Shown here: piece after piece, positions 34,440 through 44,714 of the stretch | Position numbering within the stretch: position 1 is the first letter of the stretch | Layout: every line of letters starts with the position of its first letter | Source: Magicicada septendecula | Lineage: Eukaryota; Arthropoda; Insecta; Hemiptera; Cicadidae | Assembly: GCA_034769895.1 (NCBI GenBank) | Contig: CM068371.1 | Coordinates: 407,137,969 to 407,201,968 of the forward strand | Length of the DNA: 64,000 nucleotides | Direction of reading: 5' to 3' | The notes under the pieces: model-generated | What the model saw: the letters and a program-made list of their open reading frames with translations, nothing else | Told to the model about the DNA's origin: nothing | Databases searched by the model: none | Made by a program: the position numbers and the translations under genes

Positions 34440-35040
34440 AAGTAATGGCATTCATGTGTTAAAAATTATATATGGACAGGTTGCCAAAACTAGCAGCTTT
34501 CCAGTATATAGCTTTAGGAAGATAGTGTTGACTATCCTAGGAAATGGTGGATTGTGGAGCCGTAACAGGTCGCAAACCCTAATCCTTAAAGTTAATAATG
34601 ACAACAAAGACAGATGCAAACCATGAAAAAACTGAAACGACCTTAGTCAGCTTAAAACACATTAAATGTAGACTGTGCGAGTCTAATTTTATTTTTAAAT
34701 AACTGAATGTTTCTTTATTTTCCACCTAACTTGTTTAATCATGTTTGAAAGATAAGGGGCATAAATACTAACTATGTTTTAGTAAACATGTTTATTAATT
34801 GATTATATAATATAACCACATTCTAAAGTGGTGGAAGAAGGAAGCCTTATAATAGAAAAAGTTAATGCACACAGTGACCAAGCTATTACCACAGATCTAG
34901 GATCTGGATTAGAAATTTGAAAGAGTATGTATGTCATGGTGGGTGGGGTTAGCTGTGGGCAGACCCAAGGTGCTTAGTTGTACATTTAAATAGCGTGTTG
35001 CTGGTCTCTGACATGTTCATTGTGTGAACTTGCATTAGTG
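34440..35040. other. Spacer, nothing recognised
   Basis: No gene or element recognised between the LINE scrap and the eroded hAT element. Confidence 0.4.
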
Positions 35041-35045
35041 CGGGC

Positions 35046-36669
35046 ACTGGGTCCAGGGGGGCGCCAAAGCCCTAAGTAGGCTAATTTTTTATAGGTACAA
35101 CGTAACAATTTCACTCTACTAATTGTACTTGGCTGTAGGTAGGTACAGAAGATCAGGCGAAGTTATATGCAATGTAATAGTTAACGATGCAGCCAAATGT
35201 TCACTAGACATAACAATTTTCTGTTCAAGAAATTTATGTGGTTTTTTCTGCATCAAGTTTGCGTTGGTAAACACGTATGAGTGGAGTATCTACTTTACAT
35301 TTAAAACCGTTGTCTACCACTTGATGGGAGAGCAGACTGGCAGCATTGAAGGATCTTTGTTTCAAATTAGGAAAAATTTACAATGTATTTAATTTATTAT
35401 GATGACAAAAGATAAACTGACTCAAAAACTTGGCCAATTTGTTAATAACAAAATTGGAGTCGTATAAATTCATTTACTCTCATTATTTGGTACAATATAT
35501 TGTCCAAAATTAATATTATCAGCAAAGCATTAAAAAAATCTGACACTGCTCTTTCAGAGGCAGTCAAAATATTATCTCAAGTACAACCTAATTTAATCAA
35601 ACTGTGTCTGCGTTCAAGGAAATGATTAGTAACACAAAAACTGTTGCCAAAGAAGTTGATGCCGAAACTGAATTTCACGTACTTGCACGTCCCCGTCCCA
35701 GGAAAAATTTGTTAATTATAAGGCTGTGGATGAACCCATGAGTGACCCAGAAAGAAGCAGTTTTAAATTAAGTTTCTACTATTATTTGCTAGACACAGCC
35801 ATAACAAAATTAGATGAACAATTGGAAAAAATTTAATTTTGAGGGAAAAAGAATGTTTTGTTTAAATTTACAGCAGAAATTGAGTAATGCCCCAGAATCA
35901 GACATTGGTGGAGACAATTTATTCAATTAAATCTAACTTTTATAAATGTTCATTGACGATTGCACAACCCTGTTAGATATTTTGAATTATTTGTTTCCAA
36001 ACAGTTTAATTTCACTATTTCTGAATTTGTCAACTGTGCCAAGAATTTATTTAACATTACCAGTCGCAGTGAAAGATCTTTTTCCAAATTAAAATTAATT
36101 AAAACTTAGGTCAGTAATGTTGCAAAGCAGACTAACCAATTTATCCTATAATTAGTATTGAACACGAAACTCATATTGAAATCAGTGACATTGTTAGAAA
36201 TTTTGCGAATGCAAAGGCACAAAAATTTAATTTTCTTGTAACTGTGAGAGTTATTTTAGTTATTTATCATAAACAAACATTACTTACTAATTAAATTTTT
36301 ATTGTTGTATTATAAAATATATAATATATAAATGATGCAATAAACTGTTTGACATAAATAACAAAAGTTAGTTTCTATGTAACCCCTGCAATCCGCAATA
36401 ACAGTTTACTCACAGTTTCCCATTCACCACCAGTGGCGTGGCGACTTTGGCGGCGATCAGTGGGAATAAACTGGTTCAGTAAACTGTTTTACCTACTAGA
36501 CTGCTGTTCCAATGGTCCCAAGTTCGATTACCTCAAACAGGTAATTATAAGGTCATATCTATGAGGTTGATGTGATGTAGGAAGAAGCTGATAGGTTTCT
36601 CTTGTGGAGGCTGGGGGCGCAACGGCAATCCTTGCACCCGGATGCTGGATAGGCTAGAGCCGCCACTGC
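35046..36669 (+). mobile_element. Eroded hAT-family transposon (DUF4371 type)
   Basis: The left edge contains CACTGGGTCCAGGGGGGCGC and CGCCAAAG. Near 36445 there is CTTTGGCGGCGATCAGTG, a rough mirror of it, and at 36590-36669 a GGGGGCGC...AGAGCCGCCACTG block like another hAT terminus. I cannot say which right end is real; the 36432-36668 segment, whose ends both read CAGTGGCG going inward, may be a separate small MITE. No 8-bp duplication was recognised. Coding remains between these edges confirm the superfamily. Confidence 0.6.
35590..36240 (+). pseudogene. hAT transposase C-terminal remnant
   Basis: With many frame changes, the plus strand reads TKTVAKEVDAETEFHVLARP, then FKLSFYYYLLDTAITKLDEQ, then an hATC dimerisation region containing SRSERSFSKLKLIKT and ISIEHETHIEISDIVRNFAN followed by AKAQKFNFL. 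These phrases are typical of the end of DUF4371/ZMYM1-like hAT transposases (AERSFSKLKLIKT). The N-terminal half is not recognisable. This is a different, much older copy than the hAT at 44.7 kb and usefully keeps the C-terminal region that the other lacks. Confidence 0.75.
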
Positions 36670-37856
36670 TTATTTATATAATTTTTCTATAGTCGTGTTT
36701 AACTTTTGTAGGTTGGTGATGGTTTATACTTTTGACACTTTACACTTATTAGTGAACAAATCTCACATAGCCTCATAGCCTCAAGTCGTATTCAATATAG
36801 TGGTTTAACTAACACCCGAGACGATCATAGTAATATTTAGTGGTTGAAATGTTGAATGCTAAATTCTAATGATGGTAATAGTCTAACCTAACCCTTCTGA
36901 TATTGTTCACGTACAATTGAAAGTTGCGTTTAAAGATAATATTCGCTTTGTTGCTTTAACCTTAAAGTGCACAACTATTTGATTATAACATGCACATGTT
37001 GATTCATGCTACACATGTGGCAGCTGGTGAATGATACAAAATATAGTAGACTTTTGTACATAAAAACACGAAATTTTTAAATGTTATGTGCATATAAGAA
37101 GAGAATGGTTTATGGAATGGCATGCTAAGGAAAAAATAACAATTACGGGTATATAACAATAGATGTTGTAGCATCACGAGATAATACAAAAAGGGAAACT
37201 TAATTTAATCATCAAAATTTATAGTAAAACTAATCAAACAGATAAATACAACTGAATGAGGAATGCAATAAAGAATGAGTAATCAAATGAGAACAACCAA
37301 AAATAATTATATAAGGAAGAATTATAATAACTAAAACAATAAACCATGAATAAAAAATAAGTATTTTACAGATGCATGAATAAATTAAAAACAGGAATTA
37401 GCTTTGTAAACAAACATAGTAAATAACTTTACAGACAGACATAATAAAGGACTAGACTGGACTGTGACTTTGACATATACTAATTACCCAATAGATTAGG
37501 GAAGTGATTTTGTATATTTTATTATAATATTGTAAATAATAATGTTGTAGTATGTAAGTAAAAAATGTATTTAGAGTTAAACAAAATTATTTGTAAAACA
37601 AGCCGAAAAGTCAAGCTAGGTCTTTAACCTAAGACTGGATTTGTAATTAGCTCATATATAGTGTTATGGTAAAGACAAGGTAATTATTTTCATAATTGTG
37701 TTTATTCGAAAAACATACAAGGTGAGATAAGTGAATAGAAAAGTGATAAATAATAATAATGACACAGTGTAAACAATGATAAAAATATAAAGTGTTATGA
37801 ACTTAGTATGGCCAAAAGGTGAGAATGGCATGTATTTTATACAAAGTGACCATATA
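36670..37856. other. AT-rich DNA, no gene recognised
   Basis: Only short AT-rich ORFs without recognisable products. Confidence 0.45.
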
Positions 37857-37867
37857 AGAATAAAATC

Positions 37868-38024
37868 TTGGATTTCGTTGTCCATGACGTGTCCGTTACA
37901 TGACGTAAGAGCCTCTGAAGAAGCCTTTTAAAGGAGAAAACCAGTTCAGGCTGTAAGGTAAAACTTTATGCTTTTACTTATAAAAAACCTAGTGTTCCGA
38001 GTCGTTAATGCAATAGTGATATTT
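37868..38024 (+). mobile_element. PLE-E mini-insertion: tail-only copy
   Basis: A 157-bp insertion flanked by an 11-bp direct repeat, AGAATAAAATC, at 37857-37867 and 38025-38035. Its first 31 bp (TTGGATTTCGTTGTCCATGA, then CGTGTCCGTTAC) are the reverse complement of the outer 3' extension of the PLE-E copy at 48.1 kb. The rest, plus strand, is the PLE-E tail with the hammerhead motif. It is therefore an extreme case of the twin-tail plan: a left arm consisting only of the outer extension and a right arm of about 120 bp. Confidence 0.7.
37910..37952 (+). ncRNA. Hammerhead ribozyme-like motif, PLE-E mini copy
   Basis: Stem I AGCCU (37910-37914) pairs with AGGCU (37948-37952). Core CUGAAGA at 37915-37921, stem II CCUUUUAAAGG, GAAA at 37936-37939, stem III AAC/GUU, and a UUC cleavage triplet ending at 37947. 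Confidence 0.65.
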
Positions 38025-38035
38025 AGAATAAAATC

Positions 38036-39412
38036 AACTTCATAGTGTTTTGAGTGACAATATAAAATTAAGTGAAATAAAAACAAACGGGATTATGTAA
38101 AAATAATCAGGAAAAGTAAGGTTATATTAAAAACTTATATTTACTGGAGGCGGATAAAACAGCCCTGAGACCGAAAAATACACCAAACGAACCAAGACCT
38201 CTTATAAATGAATCTAACGCTGGTTTTACCAGGAAGAAAGGTTTTTTTCTAGTGTCGGCGTTCAATGCAAAAAGAACAAACTAAATCCAATCCAAACAAT
38301 ATTAGAGAAGAAAATTATAGTAAAAAGACAAGTAAAGTTATAGGAGATATCAGTAAACTAACGAACCATATATATTTGACCAACCTGAAGAAGGAAAGCT
38401 GAAAATAATATCCGAAAATGGAGTACTACATCTTTGAATTTGGTGAGACCGTTTTAATACTAAAGCCATCTTGACAATTATCAACGTTTTACACAACACT
38501 TCAATACAAACTAAATAATGAACACATTTAGTGGGACTACATTTATAAACATAATCTATGATATACAAAGTGAGTGACAAACTTATTTTGAACAAACAAA
38601 AGTGTAGAACTCATAATTTTTTTAAACATTCAGTAGTGTGTGTATACAACTCAAGGAACATGGCGTCCCTTGCTTTATTTAACTGTTACTGAAAGGGGAC
38701 AGCAGCGCACCATGTTGAGAATTCATGAACTATGAGCTATATAATAGACAATTATTATTTTTTTTCTCTTGTCAATTGTATTACTAATGTCTAATTATTA
38801 ATTGTTTTATTAGTTTTATATTTGTAATGTGTAACATTAAGTTTGTAAAATTATCAGAATTGATTTCTTTTTGTATAATCATGAGAACTCACACCCAAAC
38901 AATCATACACAAACAACAATTAATTACTTCACATTAAAATTTTTTTCTTCATGTATGTTATTAACATAAAACTTGTATGAATTTATAATTTTACTGAAGA
39001 CGATTGTTAATTGGTTATAACCCTGAGATAAAAATAAATTTTCATGCACCCGAGAGCTAGATGGAGCAGGAACCTTAAAAAAGGAAAATTTGTTATTAAT
39101 TAATAGAAGAAAAGAAAATTATTATAATAAGAGAATTAAGGAATAAAAATTGAATGATTCAGAGCAGCAAAAGAAGTGTGTTCTCATTTATAAATAAATA
39201 TTATTAAACATACAACTCAGAATATTGCTGAGACTAATTGAGCATTTATACTCATTTACAATAAGTACAAATTTAACAATGTTACTACCAACTAGTGTAT
39301 ATAAATACACAGGGGAGTTTACCTAAGTGGCAACCCCTCGCAAAGTATGATTTTGAGACCACTAACATATCTTTTCTCATGATAGTTCGGATACTGGATC
39401 ATGAAAGACTCG
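38036..39412. other. AT-rich DNA, no gene recognised
   Basis: No coding region recognised. Two CUGAAGA heptamers (near 38386 and 38994) occur without a proper GAAA or stem I and are not called as ribozymes. Confidence 0.45.
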
Positions 39413-40269
39413 GTATTGTTACGAGATTACAGAACAGTCTATGTGTTTGTCGAAACACGGGCGCAACAGTGTCCATGTGCGCCCTGACTTGGTCAGCAAC
39501 CGCCAGCCTCTAATTAGCTCTTGTACAATACAGACTGTGACTGGAAGCCCTGTCAAGGTGCTGGGAAAGGTGGACATACGTGTATGCCTGGGTCTTCTCG
39601 AGTTTAGCCACCAAATGCTCGTTGCAGACATTGTCGATGAAGTGATTCTTGGCACAGACATTATGAATGCCTACGGATTCATTGCGGACTTAAGAGAGAA
39701 TGTCCTGAAGAGAAGGTTGGCCAAGAGAAGATAAAGCTTTGCATGGCTAAAATGACAGGATATACCAACCATTCGATTAAGCGAGTGGCATTAGTAGAAG
39801 AAAAAGTCAACAGGTCTGGGCAAGAGGAACCCTCCCTATTGCAAGCGGAAATGGAGGAAGAACTAGCAGAGGAAACACAAATAAGTGTAACGACAAAAGA
39901 AGTGATTAGAAAGCCAACTATGAGTGTCAAGACAAAACTCTTGTTTGTTCCCGAGCTGATAGAAGTGCCCTCGGGCAAAGTGGCTGAAGATGAGTTACGC
40001 AAGAGGTTGTTGACGAGAACCAAACAAACTTGGATCAGCCAGTGGTGTTTAGGTCATCAGTACATGACGCAATGGGAGTGATTCCAGCAAAACTAGTGGT
40101 TGAGCGGAAGACTCGCATTCCTGGGAACGTGATGTTCGGATCACATGAGAGTGAATTCGAAGAACCGGAGAGTTATCTTTCGCAAGGACATCCACCTAGA
40201 TTGCCTGATCGAGTATTGCTTCAGAGACGGTTTGCCAGTTCGGGACTAACAGGCTTAAGAAGGAGGCAG

Positions 40270-40772
40270 TGTTACGACATTACAGAACAGTCTACGTGTT
40301 TGTCGAATGTGTCAGAAGAATCTTGCTCTAATGTGTGTGGCACATGTGACTCTAGACGCATTCGCGAGACTGTTCTCGAAGCCGTGGACTGTGTCAAGGC
40401 CGCAATTAATTATGTAGTACACACTGGCACTAAGACGTAGTTTGGAAAGTTCTGGTCTGTGAGCGGAGGTATAAATACATGGCGGCAGCGGCCTTAGTTT
40501 TCAGTTATAGTCGCGATATATTACTGTGTGCGTTCAAGTGGTTATTAGTGAAGTGTTTAATAATCGGGCGGGATAATTGTAATACAATTGTGTTTAATTT
40601 TAGTGGACATTTTATTGCGTGTGAACAATTTTTATTTGATTTGTTGTAGGAGACTGTGTTGTGAATTACGAACTGTTTAACTGTGAAAATTAAAGCTGGT
40701 GATTAGTGACTTAATTGGTGTCTTGATTTTGTTTCCACTGTACCTATGACGATCGAGTAGACCGTCGTAACA
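40270..40772 (+). repeat. Middle LTR of the gag-protease array
   Basis: Nearly identical to 42799-43307. It contains a TATA-like GTATAAATACATGGC promoter stretch near 40469, as expected for the start of the genomic RNA. Confidence 0.9.
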
Positions 40773-40982
40773 GTGGTGTCAGAACTGGGATAGAACGGTT
40801 AACAGTGAAAAGAGTGGACACTTTGTACAAGACGAGTGTAATTTGTGGTTAATCGGAAAACAATGGATGCCAGTCAGATGATGACAAATTTCCAGGTGCT
40901 GCTGTTGCAGACAGAGAAACAACGATGACAGGATGCAGAGGAAGCAGAGAAAGGACGCTGACAGGAGGCGGAAGAAGCAGAA

Positions 40983-42263
40983 ATGGGAAACATAAGAGAA
41001 CAAATTAAAAGTGAAATTGAGCACTTCATAGAGATACAACCAAACCAAATTTCTGAACAGACTGTACCAATAATAAAGACAGAAAAAGATACTGAAAATG
41101 AGTCAATAGAGAAAGTAACTTTGCCTGCAGTAGGGACAGTTATTGTCAAAGCCCCAACCTTTGATGGAAGCACGCACTGGGCGACGTATTCACGCCAATT
41201 CGAAGCTGCTGCATGCGCAAATAATTGGACAGAGAAAGACAAGGCTGTTTCACTCGTTCTTGCATTAAAAGGACCAGCGGCAGAATTACTACAGAAAGTG
41301 CTACCTGACAGCCAGAACACCTATGCCGAGTTGATAAAAGCTCTAGAATTACACAACGGTGATAAACATTTGCGAGATGTGTACTACGCTCAGTTGAGAA
41401 CAAGACGACAACGTTCTGGGGAGAGTCTTCAAGAGTTTGAAGCAAGTATCGACAGACTGATTAGATTGGCCTATCTTGAAGCACCAGAAGATTTTCGAAT
41501 AAGGTTTGCGATGCAGACATTTAGTGATGACATCGGAGATTGTGAACTTCAGCAAGTGTTATGAATGGCAAGGCACCAAAATAGCTCAGAAGCTCTTGTT
41601 CACGCCCTAGAGTTTGAAGCTGCCAAGTCAGCGTCCTGCTACATTAATGGGTTTGTGCCATCACATTGCAGTCAGAAGATCCCTGTATCACATTGCCGTT
41701 ACGATGGATGCAGAAAAACAATGTTGTCGGACAAACAATTCAAAAGTTCAAGAGAGTCGTAACGATTTGAAAAAGACAGAAGACCGAAATGTTACAACTG
41801 TGGAAAACGTGGTCATATACAGGTAGACTGTTGGAAGAAGAAGATACCGAGAGAAGAGAGTGATCGCACCAATTGGAGAAGTAAAGCCCCAGAACAGCAC
41901 ACAGTTTCCACGCTACATAAGACCAGTGGAAACTTGATTGTTAATGGATTTGCGGAAGGTAAACCAACATCATTTACAGTTGACACGGGCGCAACAGTGT
42001 CCATTGTGCACCCTGACTTAGTCGGCAACCGCCAGCTTCTAATTAGCTCTTGTAAAATACAGACTGTGACTGGAAGCCCTGTCAAGGTGCTAAGAAAGGT
42101 AGCCGTATGTGTACGCCTGGGTCTTCTCGAGTTTAGCCACCAAATGCTCGTTGCAGACATTGTCGATGAAGTGATTCTTGGCACGGACATCATGAATGCC
42201 TACGGATTCATTGTGGACTTAAGAGAGAATGTCCTGAAGAGAAGGTTGGCCAAGAGAAGATAA
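40983..42263 (+). pseudogene. Gag, zinc knuckle and protease region
   Basis: Parts in order: gag capsid-type domain (about 41140-41560) with APTFDGSTHWATYSRQFEAA and the ESLQEFEASIDRLIRLAY landmark of Ty3/gypsy gag; a CCHC zinc knuckle (CYNCGKRGHIQVDC, about 41793-41834); and a retropepsin-type protease with FTVDTGATVSIVHPDLVG and EVILGTDIMNAYGF (about 41940-42230). A second copy of the protease region lies at about 39455-39734 in the partial upstream repeat. No RT, RNase H or integrase motif follows. The fossil copy is broken. Confidence 0.85.
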
Positions 42264-42798
42264 AGCTTTGCATGGCTAAAATGACAGGATATACCAACCA
42301 TTCGATTAAGCGAGTGGCATTAGTCGAAGAAAAAGTCAACAGGTCTGGGCAAGAGGAACCCTCCTTATTGCAAGCGGAAATGGAGGAAGAACTAGCAGAG
42401 GAAATACAAATAAGTGTAACGACAAAAGAAGTGATTAGAAAGCCAACTATGGGTGTCGAGACAAAACTCTTGCTTGTTCCCGAGCTGATAGAAGTGCCCG
42501 AGGGCAAAGTGGCTGAAGATGAGTTACGCAAGAGGTTGTTGACGAGAACCAAACAAACTTGGATCAGCCAGTGGTGTTTAGGTCATCAGTACATGACGCA
42601 ATGGGAGTGATTCCAGCAAAACTAGTGGTTGAGCGGAAGACTCGCATTCCTGGGAACGTGATGTTCGGATCACATGAGAGTGAATTCGAAGAACCGGAGA
42701 GTTATCTTTCGCAAGGACGTCCACCTAGAACGCGTGGTCGAGTATTACTTCAGAGACGGTTTGCCAGTTCGGGATGAACAGGCTTAAGGAGGAGGCAG

Positions 42799-43307
42799 TG
42801 TTACGACATTACAGAACAGTCTACGTGTTTGTCGAATGTGTCAGAAGAATCTCGCTCTAATGTGTGTGGCACATGTGACTCTAGACGCATTCGCGAGACT
42901 TCTCGAAGCCGCCAGCCGCGCGGACTGTGTCAAGGCCGCAGTTAATTACGTAGTACACAGTGGTGCTAAGACGTAGTTTGGAACGTTCTGGTCTGTGAGC
43001 GGAGGTATAAATACATGGCAGCAGCGGCTTTAGTTTTCAGTTATAGTGCGATATATTACTGTGTGCGTTCTAGTGGTTATTAGTGAAGTGTTTAATAATC
43101 GAGCGGGATAATTGTAATACAATTGTGTTTAATTTTAGTGGACATTTTATTGTGTGTGAACAATTTTTATTTGATTTGTTGTAGGAGACTGTGTTGTGAA
43201 TTACGAACTGTTTAACTGTGAAAATTAAAGCTGGTGATTAGTGACTTAATTGGTGTCTTGATTTTGTTTCCACTGTACCTATGACGATCGAGTAGACCGT
43301 CGTAACA
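42799..43307 (+). repeat. Right LTR of the gag-protease array
   Basis: Terminal LTR, followed by the GTAT target duplication at 43308-43311. Confidence 0.9.
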
Positions 43308-43311
43308 GTAT

Positions 43312-44706
43312 GGATGATACTAACAAGACGCTCTTTGTAAAATGTGTGATGAAAATGAAAATTTTTGTTAGATGAGGAAACAAAAAGTGGCTCAGAATTC
43401 TTTATAAAGTAAAAATAGAGTTATTAATGTAACCTTACCAAACACTTGATCACAAACAAAAATTTAAACATGATATATGCTTCAAATACTCTATGGTCTA
43501 TGCCCAGGTGAATCAGTATGTATGGAAGTGACATACTGAAAAAAACTGCAAATATTTACATGTTTCCCAAAATAAATTAAAAATGACACGACAATAAAAC
43601 AAAATATTACGATTACTATAAAAATGGAAGCACTCCACCTGGCACAAGACCAACAATGATGGTAAATGCATGCATTACACATGAATTGATTTTTTAAAAT
43701 ACTTTTATAAGCAAATGATAATAATTCTTGTATTCTTTAAAACATTTTTTTTTATTTTCTTTGTTTAGTAGGTACAGGTGGCTTGCTGACTGGGACACTG
43801 ACACAGACAAATAGCAATCCTGTGGACATATAATCAATACGACTGGATGGGTAGTAGTTTGAGTATTAAATATACATTCATTGCTTGCTTCAAAATGCTG
43901 TAATTATTGAGTTAAAAAAATAAGAAAAATTGATGATTTTCACTATGTACTGTACATATCTTATTTTGAAAAAGTCAACAATTGTTGAAATAAAATAGTA
44001 CAAAGTGGTATCCTTGCATTGAAAAAATATGTATATCTATGAATGTACTGAAATATACATTATTTTTTATTTATAATTTTGGATACTATTTACACTCCAC
44101 ATCTCACTGGTGAGGGGGGGTTCTGGTGCCTCCAGTGTGGTGTCAGGTGAGAGGTGTGTTAAAGAGTGTAGACTTTATCTCCCATGTGTTTTCCATTTCA
44201 CAGAATAAGTGCTGACACAGGCATGTGCTTACTACTTTGGAGACTGTAAAATGGAGGTGGGAATCCTCATGTTGAGCAAAATAGTCTGCTTCACTATTTT
44301 GTGTGGGAGGTTGCTGAGTGGGATAGCATAAAAAATGTTGAGTGGGGCAGTCTCAAATTCACTTGTATAAAGAGGTCCATGCTAGCTGAGATCTGATAGC
44401 AGATTAGTGAGATAACATCATTTCTCCCACAGGATAGAAGGGTTCTTACATTAGGGTAGAAATAATGTCTCTAAATAAGGTATGTCATCCAAGTGTAGTA
44501 CCCCAAAATGTGAGCTCAGAGAAAAATAAAGAGCTGTGGGATGAATATTAATTCTTATGATTAAATAAAAAATGTTTTTAATGTGAAAAAGAACCTCTTC
44601 AGCAGAATCAAGCACAAATGAATGCAAGATAAAGTTAGTAACACAGGTAGCTATACTAACATGAAAAAGGAAAGCAGAGTCCAGTTTTCACTTCATACAC
44701 AAGATA
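43312..44706. other. AT-rich DNA, no gene recognised
   Basis: No coding region or element recognised between the LTR array and the hAT element. Confidence 0.45.
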
Positions 44707-44714
44707 GTCATATG

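Larger units (their letters stand above)
39417..43307 (+). mobile_element. Gag-protease Ty3/gypsy-like element, tandem LTR array
   Basis: LTRs of about 505 bp lie at 40270-40772 and 42799-43307 (TGTTACGAC...CGTAACA). A third LTR is represented at the left edge by its first 38 bp (39417-39454). An internal region lies between the full LTRs, and a second, partial internal copy precedes 40270. The order is therefore LTR fragment, internal part, LTR, internal, LTR. The outer edges carry the same 4-bp duplication, GTAT (39413-39416 and 43308-43311), so the array entered as one unit or grew by recombination after one insertion. The primer site TGGTGTCAGAACTGGGAT after 40772 is leucine-tRNA-like, and AGGAGGCAG precedes each LTR. 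Coding is limited to gag, a CCHC knuckle and protease, so mobility would depend on other elements. It appears defective, with several breaks. Confidence 0.88.

Noticed and set aside
38380-38430. Extra hammerhead candidate (CUGAAGA then GAAA)
   Set aside because: Stem I and a sensible stem III cannot be formed next to the core.
38990-39050. Another possible PLE tail (ACTGAAGACGATTG followed by AATAAA-like bases)
   Set aside because: No GAAA box and no inverted partner or coding remnant nearby.
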